7,403 nt of DNA, taken from NCBI GenBank assembly GCA_030609865.1, contig JAUWSZ010000094.1:1-7403 (forward strand), given 5' to 3'. Made by a program: the position numbers and the translations under genes. The DNA is from a bacterium. GTDB taxonomy: Bacteria; Desulfobacterota; DSWW01. This document shows, one piece after another, positions 1 through 6,870 of the stretch; position 1 is the stretch's first letter; each line of letters starts with the position of its first letter. The notes beneath the pieces are model-generated. The model saw only the letters and a list, made by a program, of their open reading frames with translations, ran no database searches and was not told where the DNA came from.

Positions 1-618
1 CAGGGCCTTCTGGAACTCCTCCTCGGAGATTTTTCCCTCATTCTTTGCGAAGAAGAACTTGCCGATCTCGTAGTGGGCAAACTCTTCCTCTTCGGCAAAG
101 TCCTGGTCAGGGTAACAATAGGGAAGGTGATAGCCTCCGGTGATGATGATGGCCGGGATGTCGACCCGCGCGGCGGCCATCAAGAGCCCGGGCACGATCT
201 TGTCGCACGACCCGATTAGAACGAGCCCGTCCAGCCGGTTGACCTTTGCCATAATTTCAACCGAATCGGCGATGACCTCCCGGGCAGGCAGGATGTAGTG
301 CATCCCCTCGTGGCCTTCGGCCATGCCGTCGCAGGGAGCGATCGTGTTGAAGCCGAAAGGCGTCATGCCGACACCGCGGATCCCCTCGCGAACCCGCTCG
401 GCAATCCGGTCGAGGTGGACGTGGCCGGGGTTCAGTTCGGTCCAGGTGTTCGCGATCCCGATCCTCGGTGCATCGAGTTCGGCCTCGGTGTAACCGCATC
501 CATAGAGCAGCGGAGGAATGACTACATCCTCAAGGAGTTCGTGGATCATCTCCGGCACCCTGGGATCCTTGGGGCCACCCCCACTCTTCCTTGGAGATCC
601 GGTTCCTTGGCTGGTCAT
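1..618 (-). CDS. ilvD: IlvD/Edd family dehydratase, probably dihydroxy-acid dehydratase (N-terminal 206 residues, cut by window edge)
   Basis: The IlvD/Edd family dehydrates 2,3-dihydroxy or sugar acids with an iron-sulfur cluster and Mg2+. Dihydroxy-acid dehydratase makes the 2-keto acid precursors of valine and isoleucine in the cytosol. The visible residues hold family landmarks in order: GIANTWTELNPGHVHL (54-69), FNTIAPCDGMAEGHEGM (90-106), LPAREVIADSVE (110-121) and GSCDKIVPG (136-144), whose Cys138 is a cluster ligand in relatives. Position 65 is Gly where [2Fe-2S] members have Cys. The PGHVHL form matches, from memory, the E. coli [4Fe-4S] enzyme. The ATG at 618 is set by AAGGAGGT at 626-633, seven bases upstream. 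The gene runs off the left edge, so the later cysteines and C-terminal domain are unseen. It follows the carboxyltransferase gene by 192 bases on the same strand and may share its transcript. The family is secure; dihydroxy-acid rather than sugar-acid substrate is an inference. Confidence 0.88.
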   Translation of the reverse strand, partial: MTSQGTGSPRKSGGGPKDPRVPEMIHELLEDVVIPPLLYGCGYTEAELDAPRIGIANTWTELNPGHVHLDRIAERVREGIRGVGMTPFGFNTIAPCDGMAEGHEGMHYILPAREVIADSVEIMAKVNRLDGLVLIGSCDKIVPGLLMAAARVDIPAIIITGGYHLPYCYPDQDFAEEEEFAHYEIGKFFFAKNEGKISEEEFQKAL

Positions 619-657
619 ACGGCGTACCTCCTTCGGTAAAGAGTGCAATGCCTGCAT

Positions 658-757
658 CTCCTCTCCCTTGAGCTAGGGTGAGGGTGGCACAGGAGCTCCC
701 CCTCATCCTGACCTTCTCCCCAGAGGGGAGAAGGAATCCACTGTGCTGAGGGATTCC
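658..757. repeat. Composite inverted-repeat element (REP-like) between two same-strand genes
   Basis: This non-coding stretch is packed with inverted repeats. There is a perfect 10-base stem at 712-721 and 725-734 (CCTTCTCCCC, loop AGA, GGGGAGAAGG). A 10-base stem with one mismatch pairs 675-684 with 700-709. A perfect 7-base stem pairs GGAATCC (733-739) with GGATTCC (751-757). The stems partly compete with one another. C-rich/G-rich palindromes of this kind occur as dispersed REP-like repeats in many bacterial genomes, and I infer that this is one copy. No T-run follows the hairpin in the direction of transcription, so it is not a standard intrinsic terminator. It could protect the upstream mRNA end or lower expression of the following dehydratase gene. 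The rest of the 619-810 gap shows nothing beyond the dehydratase ribosome binding site. Confidence 0.6.
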
Positions 758-810
758 CGCCCACGCGAGTGAATGGCAGCTTATCAGTATTTCTGCGCAT
801 GTGCAGGAAG

Positions 811-2373
811 CTAAAACTTCGTAGGCCAGTTGGCCAGCTTGTGTTCGCTGATGCCCTTCGTGCGGGCGTTATGGCTGATCTCCAATGCCTTGATGATGTA
901 ATCGCGGGTCTCTCGCGGATCGATCACATCGTGGAGGTAGTGGCGTCCCGCAGCCCCGTAAGGGGACGCGTCGTCCACGAGCTGGCTCATCAGGTTCTGC
1001 CACTCCTCGGATTCCTTGTCGTCTGCGGATTTCTTCCCGCCGTGCACGACGTTGGCCGCGATCGCCGGGTCTACGAAACTCATCTCGGCCGTGGGCCAGG
1101 CCACATGGAAATCCGGAGCGGCTCCTGCACCACACATGTTCCAATAGGCCATGCCATAGGTCTTGCGAACGACGATCGATATCTTGGGAACCGTAACGAG
1201 GGCAAGGGCGTTCATGTAATTGATCACTCGGGCGGCGACGCGCTTGCGTTCCGCTTCCTTCCCCACCAGGAAGCCGGGGATGTCATGGAAGAAGAGCAGG
1301 GGGATGTTAAAAGAGTCGCACAGACACAAGAAGCTGATTACCTTGTCGATGCCGTCCGTGTCCATGGCGCCGGCATTGAAATAGGGTTGGTTGGCCACCA
1401 CGCCGACCACCCGGCCGCCGACCCGGGCCAGGGCGGTGATGACCGTCTTGCCGAAAGAGGGCTTGATCGGAAACAGGCTGCCCGCATCTACGATACACTC
1501 CAGTATGCGGTGCATGTCGTAGCCGCGATTGCGTTTCTCCGGCAGATGGTCGAGGATTCGGTCCATTGCCGCGCCGGACCCCTCGGGAACCGGGGCGCGC
1601 GGCGGAAGTTCATCGCAGTGGGAAGGCATGTAGGACAGATAGTGACGGATCAACGAGAAGCACTCCTCCTCGTTCTCGGCCACCCTGTCCACATTCCCCG
1701 TGATTTCCGCGTGGACCTGCCAGCCGCCAAGCTCCTCATCGGTGACCTTTTCCCCGAGGGCCAGCTCGACCACCCTCGGGCCGGACACGCCCATGGCAGA
1801 CCCCTTGACCTGAACGACGAAGTCGGACAGGCAGGCCATCCAGGTCGGCATGCCGTAGCATTCTCCCATGACCCCGGTGATCATCGGGGTCTGCCGAACC
1901 CGGCTGACGGCCTGGAGAAAGGTGTCGTATCCGCCACCGCCGTAAGAGGCCAGGCCGGCAGAGCCCATGATGTCCGGCATGCGTGCACCGCCCGCCTCGC
2001 CCAGGTAGATCACCGGGTGGCCGCGCAGGGCCGAAAAAACCTTGAGCTCCCCTTCCTTCCTCCCTGCGATACGGCTCGAGGTGGCTGCCAGGACCGTGAA
2101 GTCGTTGGAAAGGACAGCCACATGCCTGCCGTCGATCTTGCCGTGGCCGGCCACCTTGCTGTCTGCCGGAGTCTTGTCTTCCATGCCCGGCATGTCCGAA
2201 TGGTTGAGCATGCCCACTTCCAGGAAGGAGCCGGGATCCAGGAGGCGGTCGATCCTCTCCCGGGCCGTGAGGCTTCCGCGATCGTGCTGCCTTTGGACCT
2301 TTTCAGGCCCCCCCATTTCCAGGGCACGCGCACGCCTTCGCTCGAGTTCCTCCAGTTGCTTTTCAAAGGGCAT
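811..2373 (-). CDS. Acyl-CoA carboxylase carboxyltransferase (beta) subunit, propionyl/methylcrotonyl-CoA carboxylase type
   Basis: This cytosolic subunit moves the carboxyl group from carboxybiotin to an acyl-CoA such as propionyl-, acetyl- or methylcrotonyl-CoA; some relatives work in decarboxylases or transcarboxylases. The 520 residues match the family length and hold two crotonase-like halves. The N-terminal half has the entry motif ERIDRLLDPGSF (39-50) and EAGGAR (126-131). The C-terminal half has DIPGF (364-368), RKTYGMAYW (403-411) and AWPTAEM (425-431). In Streptomyces PccB the motif reads AYGGAYD, and that Asp422 helps choose the acyl chain; here the matching residue is Trp411, so the substrate cannot be assigned. 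VDPAIAANVV (434-443) stands where classical PccB has MGAKGA-like sequence, pointing to a side branch of the family. The ATG at 2373 follows a GGAGG-type site at about 2382-2387, and only 21 bases separate it from the racemase stop, so the two genes are surely co-transcribed. No biotin carboxylase or carrier gene is in view. Confidence 0.9.
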   Translation of the reverse strand: MPFEKQLEELERRRARALEMGGPEKVQRQHDRGSLTARERIDRLLDPGSFLEVGMLNHSDMPGMEDKTPADSKVAGHGKIDGRHVAVLSNDFTVLAATSSRIAGRKEGELKVFSALRGHPVIYLGEAGGARMPDIMGSAGLASYGGGGYDTFLQAVSRVRQTPMITGVMGECYGMPTWMACLSDFVVQVKGSAMGVSGPRVVELALGEKVTDEELGGWQVHAEITGNVDRVAENEEECFSLIRHYLSYMPSHCDELPPRAPVPEGSGAAMDRILDHLPEKRNRGYDMHRILECIVDAGSLFPIKPSFGKTVITALARVGGRVVGVVANQPYFNAGAMDTDGIDKVISFLCLCDSFNIPLLFFHDIPGFLVGKEAERKRVAARVINYMNALALVTVPKISIVVRKTYGMAYWNMCGAGAAPDFHVAWPTAEMSFVDPAIAANVVHGGKKSADDKESEEWQNLMSQLVDDASPYGAAGRHYLHDVIDPRETRDYIIKALEISHNARTKGISEHKLANWPTKF

Positions 2374-2394
2374 TTTGTTCTTCCTCCGGCATGC

Positions 2395-3525
2395 TCAGAT
2401 CGCCCCTGCCGCCTTGAGCGCCTCGATATCATCCGCACCAAAGCCAAAATCGGCAAGCACTTCCTCCGTATGCGCACCGACCTTGGGCGGCGGTTTCGGC
2501 GTTTCGGGTGTTGTCCGGGAAAAGCGGGGGGCCGGAGCCGGCTGAAGAACCCCTTCGACCTCGATGAATGTATTTCTTGTCTGGTTCTGGGGATGGTCTT
2601 TGGCTTCATCGAGGGACAGGACAGGCGCAAAACAAACGTCGGTGCCTTCCATGATCTTGCACCACTCGTCACGGGTCTTGCTCTTGAAAATTTCGGTAAG
2701 TCGTTCCTTGAACGCCGGCCACTTCGTTTGATCGAGCTGGTTTTGATAATCAGGGTCATCGATCCCGGTGTGCTTCAACAAGAGGGCATAGAACTGTGGC
2801 TCAATCGAGCCGATGGATACGTACTTTCCGTCAGCGGTCTCATAGGTGTCATAGAAGTGTGCCGCCCCGTCGAGCAGATTCGTGCCACGGTCGTCTGTCC
2901 AGAATCCGGAAGCCTTGAGTCCATAGAAGATCGCCATCAGGGCCGCGGATCCGTCTATCATGGCGGCATCCACCACCTGGCCCTTGCCTGATCTCTGTGC
3001 TTCATACAGCGCGCAGACGATGCCAAAGGCGAGCATCATCCCGCCGCCGCCGTAATCTCCAACAAGGTTCAAAGGCGGAATCGGTCTTTCCCCCTTTCTG
3101 CCGATGGTGTGCAACGCCCCGGACAAGGAGATGTAGTTGATGTCGTGGCCTGCGGCAAGAGCGAGTGGCCCCTCCTGCCCCCAGCCGGTCATCCTCCCGT
3201 AGACAAGCCGAGGATTTCTCTTCAGACATACGTCCGGTCCGAGTCCCAGTTTTTCCATCACGCCAGGGCGAAACCCTTCCTGCAGGGCATCGGCCTGTTC
3301 CACCAACTTGAGAAGTGTGTCAACACCTTCCTGTTTCCTGAGATCGATCTCCACGGATCGACGGTTTCGCATCGGCACGTCGAATTTCGGCTCCGACAGC
3401 GCAAATTGTCCTTTTCGCTCTATGCGGACGATCTCGGCGCCCATGTCCGAAAGCATCATCCCACAGAACGGCCCGGGTCCGATTCCGCCGACTTCGATCA
3501 CTTTCACGCCGTGCAAGGGTCCCAT
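2395..3525 (-). CDS. Alpha-methylacyl-CoA racemase (class III CoA-transferase/CaiB-BaiF fold)
   Basis: Alpha-methylacyl-CoA racemases interconvert (R)- and (S)-2-methylacyl-CoA through an enolate, so that branched acyl-CoAs can enter beta-oxidation. The 376-residue protein carries the racemase pattern rather than that of the CoA transferases: [11 protein letters not shown] (116-126), [12 protein letters not shown] (141-152) and IGSIEPQFY (228-236), numbered from the ATG at 3525. The catalytic His, Asp and Glu, known in the Mycobacterium tuberculosis enzyme as His126, Asp156 and Glu241, fall here at His117, Asp147 and Glu232. [15 protein letters not shown] (278-292) is also typical of the family. 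A TTG ten codons upstream (3555) is in frame but has no convincing ribosome site, whereas the ATG at 3525 follows GAGGAG with seven bases spacing. It is first in the operon before the carboxyltransferase. A CoA-transferase activity cannot be fully excluded, but the intact racemase residues argue against it. Confidence 0.92.
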   Translation of the reverse strand: MGPLHGVKVIEVGGIGPGPFCGMMLSDMGAEIVRIERKGQFALSEPKFDVPMRNRRSVEIDLRKQEGVDTLLKLVEQADALQEGFRPGVMEKLGLGPDVCLKRNPRLVYGRMTGWGQEGPLALAAGHDINYISLSGALHTIGRKGERPIPPLNLVGDYGGGGMMLAFGIVCALYEAQRSGKGQVVDAAMIDGSAALMAIFYGLKASGFWTDDRGTNLLDGAAHFYDTYETADGKYVSIGSIEPQFYALLLKHTGIDDPDYQNQLDQTKWPAFKERLTEIFKSKTRDEWCKIMEGTDVCFAPVLSLDEAKDHPQNQTRNTFIEVEGVLQPAPAPRFSRTTPETPKPPPKVGAHTEEVLADFGFGADDIEALKAAGAI

Positions 3526-3532
3526 GAGTTTG

Positions 3533-3538
3533 CTCCTC
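3533..3538 (-). promoter_or_regulatory. Ribosome binding site that sets the racemase start
   Basis: Read on the minus strand, GAGGAG lies seven bases before the ATG at 3525. It decides for that ATG over the upstream TTG at 3555, which has no comparable site. Confidence 0.75.
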
Positions 3539-3597
3539 TCTTTTCGTTGCTTCAAGCTGATACAGCATCTTCAGGTAGATTCGAAACTGAGAAAAAG

Positions 3598-3626
3598 ATT
3601 CTATGCGTAATGAACTGAATTTTCAA
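3598..3626 (-). promoter_or_regulatory. Sigma70-type promoter for the racemase-carboxyltransferase operon
   Basis: On the minus strand TTGAAA (3621-3626) and TAGAAT (3598-3603) are separated by exactly 17 bases, each with five of six consensus matches. Transcription would start near 3591, giving a leader of about 65 bases before the ATG at 3525. It lies in the divergent gap 3526-3701. In the rest of that gap I see no convincing plus-strand promoter for the membrane-protein gene and no terminator. Confidence 0.6.
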
Positions 3627-3701
3627 CCTTGCCTGGACTTTCCGTTCGCATGCATTCATACTTCGTAATCGGCGAAAAGGCTCGAAGGAGAAAGACCAGC
3701 A

Positions 3702-4106
3702 ATGGAGAACCGGGAAATGGACAGGTCCGCTTCTTCCACGGAAGAGGGCCCACCGGGGGGCGAGGACCTCACGTCGAACGGCGGAGAGGAAGACGAGTCG
3801 GTCGATATAGCCAGGGTGCAGCTCCTTTTGGCCGAAAAACGCACGGCCCTGGCGGCCCTGCGGACGGGCATTGCGATCTTTACGCTGCCCCTTTCGGTGA
3901 CCACCGTCCTGGTGACCACGTCCCGCTACTACGCCTTCATCGAGAATCTCCATTATCTGATTCCACTGCTGCTGCTCTGTGTGGTGCTTGTCGGGGTGGG
4001 GGGATACCTTATCTTTGTTTCTCTGATCCGGCATCGTCACCAGAACGAGCAGATCCGGAAGATCAAGATGAAACATGCAGCATGGAAGGACCTGATCGAC
4101 GGATGA
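3702..4106 (+). CDS. Small DUF202-like (YidH-type) two-helix membrane protein
   Basis: This 134-residue protein probably sits in the inner membrane; its function is unknown. Residues 1-35 are acidic and low in complexity (runs of E, D, S and G) and likely cytoplasmic. LLLAEKRTALAALRTGIAIF (41-60) resembles the DUF202 signature in which an L-x-ERT-x-LAW-x-RT motif leads into the first membrane helix. Helix 1 spans about 54-73 and helix 2 about 85-107. The tail is basic (RHRHQNEQIRKIKMKH, 110-125), consistent with both ends facing the cytoplasm. The ATG at 3702 follows GAAGGAG (3684-3690) with 11 bases spacing, a little long; the Met at codon 6 is an alternative. It stands 60 bases before the PP2C gene on the same strand, so it may anchor or partner that phosphatase, which is inference. 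The DUF202 link rests on the motif alone and the match is partial. Confidence 0.75.
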   Translation: MENREMDRSASSTEEGPPGGEDLTSNGGEEDESVDIARVQLLLAEKRTALAALRTGIAIFTLPLSVTTVLVTTSRYYAFIENLHYLIPLLLLCVVLVGVGGYLIFVSLIRHRHQNEQIRKIKMKHAAWKDLIDG

Positions 4107-4165
4107 CAAGCGAGGATTTTCAGGAAATGGAGATGCCGGCGATACAGCAGCGGAGATGGAGTTGA
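4103..4165 (+). CDS. Possible 20-codon ORF bridging the membrane-protein and phosphatase genes (speculative)
   Basis: An ATG at 4103-4105 overlaps the stop of the membrane-protein gene (ATGA). It opens a 20-codon frame (MTSEDFQEM..., acidic then basic) that ends in TGA at 4163-4165, one base before the phosphatase ATG at 4167. This arrangement would let ribosomes pass from gene to gene by translational coupling. There is no clear ribosome site for the small frame beyond coupling, and a frame this short can arise by chance. The peptide matches nothing I recognise. Confidence 0.2.
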   Translation: MTSEDFQEMEMPAIQQRRWS

Positions 4166-4166
4166 A

Positions 4167-4991
4167 ATGGATGAAACTATTCCGTCCGTGCATGTGTACT
4201 GCGAACAGGACCTGGATGAATGCGAGTTGATACCGATCGCAAACGGACTTGCTACCGTGTACACGGCTCGGAGGCCGGAGAAGGAATCCGTCAACCAGGA
4301 TGCAGCGGGCCTCCTTCCCTTCTGTACGAAATCCGGCGTTCTGGTGATTGCAGACGGGGTAGGGGGGCTGCCGGCAGGGGCAACGGCATCGGCTTTGGCC
4401 ATTCGATCGATCGAGAATTCCCTCGGTGAGGCGGCGAGGGAGGTAAGCGATCTGCGCGGAGCGATCATCAATGGTATCGAGAACGCGAATCAAGAGCTCG
4501 CGGAGCGAGGCGGCGGCGCGGCAACCACCCTGGCTGCCGTGGAGATCCAGGACAATACCGTGCGGCCCTATCATGTGGGGGATTCGCAGATCCTGCTGAT
4601 CGGTCAAAAGGGGAAGATCAAGCTCCTTACGAAATCCCACTCCCCTGTCGGCTATGCCGTGGAGGCGGGTGTGCTGGATGAGGAGCAGGCAATGCACCAC
4701 GAGGAACGTCACCTGATCTCCAATGCGATCGGGTCCCGGGAAATGTACATTGAAATCGGGTCTGCCCTGGAGATGGCGCCGAGAGACACGCTCGTCGTTG
4801 CCACGGATGGCCTGTTCGACAACCTTCACACCGAGGAAATCGTCGAGATCTGTCGCAAGGGACAACTGTGGGAAGCGGGTCGAAACCTGGCAGGCAGGTG
4901 TCGCACACGTATGGTCGAGCCGGAGGAGGGACAACCCTCCAAGCCGGATGATTTGAGCTTCATTCTCTACAGGCGAAAGTCGGGCCGGTAA
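4167..4991 (+). CDS. PP2C-family (PPM) serine/threonine protein phosphatase
   Basis: This is a metal-dependent protein phosphatase removing phosphate from Ser/Thr residues, normally the partner of a Hanks-type kinase; none is in the window. All core motifs of a stand-alone PP2C catalytic domain are present in 274 residues: SVNQD (41-45), IADGVGG (61-67), AATT (118-121), HVGDSQ (136-141), ISNAIG (184-189), VATDGLFDNL (211-220) and KPDDLSF (259-265). The expected Mn/Mg ligands Asp45, Asp63, Gly64, Asp214 and Asp261 (or Asp262) are intact, so it should be active. There is no signal peptide, membrane helix or extra sensor domain; the first 25 residues are acidic and unassigned. The ATG at 4167 follows GGAG at 4158-4161. 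It is co-directional with the DUF202-like gene and its stop lies only 18 bases from the stop of the convergent RelA/SpoT-like gene. It could oppose a kinase elsewhere or modify proteins of this cluster. Confidence 0.93.
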   Translation: MDETIPSVHVYCEQDLDECELIPIANGLATVYTARRPEKESVNQDAAGLLPFCTKSGVLVIADGVGGLPAGATASALAIRSIENSLGEAAREVSDLRGAIINGIENANQELAERGGGAATTLAAVEIQDNTVRPYHVGDSQILLIGQKGKIKLLTKSHSPVGYAVEAGVLDEEQAMHHEERHLISNAIGSREMYIEIGSALEMAPRDTLVVATDGLFDNLHTEEIVEICRKGQLWEAGRNLAGRCRTRMVEPEEGQPSKPDDLSFILYRRKSGR

Positions 4992-5009
4992 CAGGACGGC
5001 GTGAGACGG

Positions 5010-6434
5010 TCAGCGTTTCGGGGACTGGCCGAGGAGCCTGAGTTTCAGTTGGGTTACATCCCGTTCGTAGATTTCGCTCGGAAAGAACTTGTAGAACGAA
5101 TTCGATCGTATCTGATTCCTTTTGAGCCAGGCATGAACCGTGGAACTCCCCTTTGCAATACTGAGAAGATAGGATTTGATGTCCTGCAGTTGTACCTCGA
5201 TCACGAAGTCGCTCGGGTGGTTGACGAAGTATTCCAGGCGATTCCCGAGCTCCTTCTGGGCAACGTGGTTGCCCCGGGTCAGCTTCAGCATCTTCTTGAT
5301 CTGGGAGATGGAGGGATGGGGGAGCGTTATGTCGTAGATCGCCTTCCAGACGAAGTACTCCGGTGACGAGTACTCGCTCAGGCGACGCCTCCCAAACCGG
5401 TGGTAGCTGTTCTTCTCCATCTTCCTCGTCGAACTCCCGCCCAGGAAGGATTCCAGGTCGCGGATGATGCTCGGGATCTGATCTTCTTTTTCTAGGACGA
5501 TCTTCACGCCGATCGTGTCATGCACCTGATTCGGGAACTCGAGGTTCTTCCTGACCATCTTCTCCACGTACGAGGCGTAGGACAGCCTTCCCTGGCTCCC
5601 GAACTTGTTCCGGATTTCCATGTGCAGGATCTGATTTCCGGAGAAGGTCGCGAACGGATGGCAGACGAATCTCTGCAGGGGATAGATCTTACACGCCTGC
5701 CGCCTCCGTAAAACCAGCTCCTTGTCATAGGTGTGGCGAGCGCGTTTCTCGTCCGTGGAGAACTCGACCTTGTGTTTGGCGTTGAGCCAGAGATAGTATT
5801 CCTTCTTTCCCTTCTTCGTGCGTCGCAGGCCCCTGTCGAATGCCTTCCAGACCTCCTTCTTTCTTTTCTCCAAATCCTGTATTTCCACGGTTCGATCGAT
5901 CCGCGCGCTCAACACGCTCAGGCCGATCTTTCGGAGGATCTCGTAGCGGAATCGATCTCCGCGAGCCGCCTTGAAGAGCTGGAGCATCTCGTAGAAATCG
6001 TAGCAGGACCGGACCTCCTCCTTCTCCCTCAGGACCGCTGCAATCTCTTTCGGAAAGTCAGCCCTGACGAGAATCTCTTCGATGATCTGGGAGGCAATCG
6101 CGGATCTTTCCCGGAAGAGCACGGCGTTGTCTTCGAAGCCCTTGCTGTTCGTGATGTCGTGGAACTTCACGTTCAGGTAGGCATTTAGCCGGTCCTTGAG
6201 GACGCGAGCAGGCTTTCTGTCTTCTGCGATTCGCAGGAAGGTAATCCCCTCGTGCGAGCTGTCGAGGAGGGAAGGGTCGAGGTGGGCGTACTTCTTCCGG
6301 AATTCGGGCAGGTCGTCCGGGATGTCCCTGTATATGAGGTCCGCGGTCAGGACGACCGCCAGTTGGTCATGGGTGAGATGGGGGTTGGTTTCGTAAAAGA
6401 GCGAAATTTTTGCATGGTAATCTTCGATGTTCAT
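5010..6434 (-). CDS. Large protein with a divergent RelA/SpoT-like nucleotidyltransferase domain (tentative)
   Basis: This is a 474-residue protein. About residues 270-445 look like the synthetase domain of RelA/SpoT proteins, which make (p)ppGpp or related products. In order I see IRNKFG and SYVEKMVRKN (274-297, the Arg/Lys ATP-binding stretch), VHDTIGVKIV (304-313, matching the Mg-binding D-x-x-G-x-R strand, with Lys for Arg), EYFVWKAIYD (359-368, where the usual G-Y-x-S-x-H loop keeps Tyr but lacks His), DFVIEVQLQD (409-418, the conserved E-V-Q strand) and VHAWLKRN (433-440). Residues 1-270 are charged, mostly helical-looking and not recognised; I see no HD hydrolase motif, membrane segment or ACT/TGS domain. 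The ATG at 6434 has only a weak GGGG-type site. It lies 27 bases after vapC on the same strand, so it is probably the third gene of that operon. Activity is uncertain because of the Arg and His changes; it may be a toxin-type or non-catalytic relative. Confidence 0.6.
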   Translation of the reverse strand: MNIEDYHAKISLFYETNPHLTHDQLAVVLTADLIYRDIPDDLPEFRKKYAHLDPSLLDSSHEGITFLRIAEDRKPARVLKDRLNAYLNVKFHDITNSKGFEDNAVLFRERSAIASQIIEEILVRADFPKEIAAVLREKEEVRSCYDFYEMLQLFKAARGDRFRYEILRKIGLSVLSARIDRTVEIQDLEKRKKEVWKAFDRGLRRTKKGKKEYYLWLNAKHKVEFSTDEKRARHTYDKELVLRRRQACKIYPLQRFVCHPFATFSGNQILHMEIRNKFGSQGRLSYASYVEKMVRKNLEFPNQVHDTIGVKIVLEKEDQIPSIIRDLESFLGGSSTRKMEKNSYHRFGRRRLSEYSSPEYFVWKAIYDITLPHPSISQIKKMLKLTRGNHVAQKELGNRLEYFVNHPSDFVIEVQLQDIKSYLLSIAKGSSTVHAWLKRNQIRSNSFYKFFPSEIYERDVTQLKLRLLGQSPKR

Positions 6435-6461
6435 CTAAAGACCCCGGTGGCAAGTAGATCT

Positions 6462-6854
6462 CTATGCGTCCTGCCACAACGAAAGACCTGCAATTCGACC
6501 AAAGTGGCTGATATTTCGAGTGTAGAGATCAAGATCGTTCGATATGGCGGTTGCTGCAATCAAGAGATCAGTATTACCCACAAGACGGCCTCTTCTCTTC
6601 AAATCTGTATAGATGGAGGCCGCCGTTTTCGCTTCTTTTTCTCCGATCGCAAGAACGGTTGTGCTTTTCACGATTCTATCGATTACGGCAGTCCTGCGTT
6701 TTCCTGTGACACCTGCGTACAACTCGAACACGGATACGGATGAAAGGAGAAGGCGGCGTTCGGTCAGGAGGTTTCCTATGACCGTCGCTTGGGGTTCAAC
6801 CCCATTCAGGAAATCGATAAGGACATCCGAATCTACGAGAACCTGTCCCTTCAT
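6462..6854 (-). CDS. vapC: VapC-family PIN-domain ribonuclease toxin
   Basis: VapC toxins are Mg-dependent PIN-domain endoribonucleases that cut tRNA or rRNA and halt translation until neutralised by VapB. The 130 residues (from the ATG) fit the family. The acidic site is visible: VDSDVLIDFL (7-16) with Asp8, SVFELYAG (41-48) with Glu44, GNTDLLIAA (93-101) with Asp96, and YTRNISHFGRI (111-121) with Asn114. In most relatives the second strand reads D-T-N or D-T-D; here it is D-S-D. I chose the ATG at 6854, which has GGAG at 6858-6861 with a short three-base spacing. A TTG at 6863 would add three residues (MEN). The gene starts 16 bases after the vapB stop, the usual toxin-antitoxin layout, and precedes the RelA/SpoT-like gene. 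All catalytic residues are present, so the toxin is probably active. Confidence 0.93.
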   Translation of the reverse strand: MKGQVLVDSDVLIDFLNGVEPQATVIGNLLTERRLLLSSVSVFELYAGVTGKRRTAVIDRIVKSTTVLAIGEKEAKTAASIYTDLKRRGRLVGNTDLLIAATAISNDLDLYTRNISHFGRIAGLSLWQDA

Positions 6855-6870
6855 GTTCTCCAAACCTGTT

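Noticed and set aside
712..734. Intrinsic terminator at the 10-base hairpin
   Set aside because: The stem is perfect but no T-run follows on either strand, so a REP-like repeat is a better description.
769..2991. A 740-codon open frame on the plus strand
   Set aside because: It lies antisense to the carboxyltransferase and racemase genes, which carry clear family motifs. Its own translation has no recognisable domain, no ribosome site and random-looking composition. It reflects GC-biased codons on the opposite strand.
3526..3555. TTG start giving the racemase ten more residues
   Set aside because: There is no ribosome site before 3555, the extra residues are all polar, and the ATG at 3525 has GAGGAG at ideal spacing and gives the family's normal N-terminus.
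3629..4165. A 178-codon plus-strand frame overlapping the DUF202-like gene
   Set aside because: It is a shifted-frame shadow of the membrane-protein gene; only its last 20 codons, after 4103, lie outside that gene and are treated separately.
3552..4934. A 460-codon open frame on the minus strand
   Set aside because: It runs antisense to the DUF202-like and PP2C genes, whose motifs fix the coding strand; its translation is His/Arg/Pro-rich with no domain.
4992..5009. Bidirectional terminator between the convergent phosphatase and RelA/SpoT-like genes
   Set aside because: The gap is only 18 bases and shows neither a stable stem nor a T-run.
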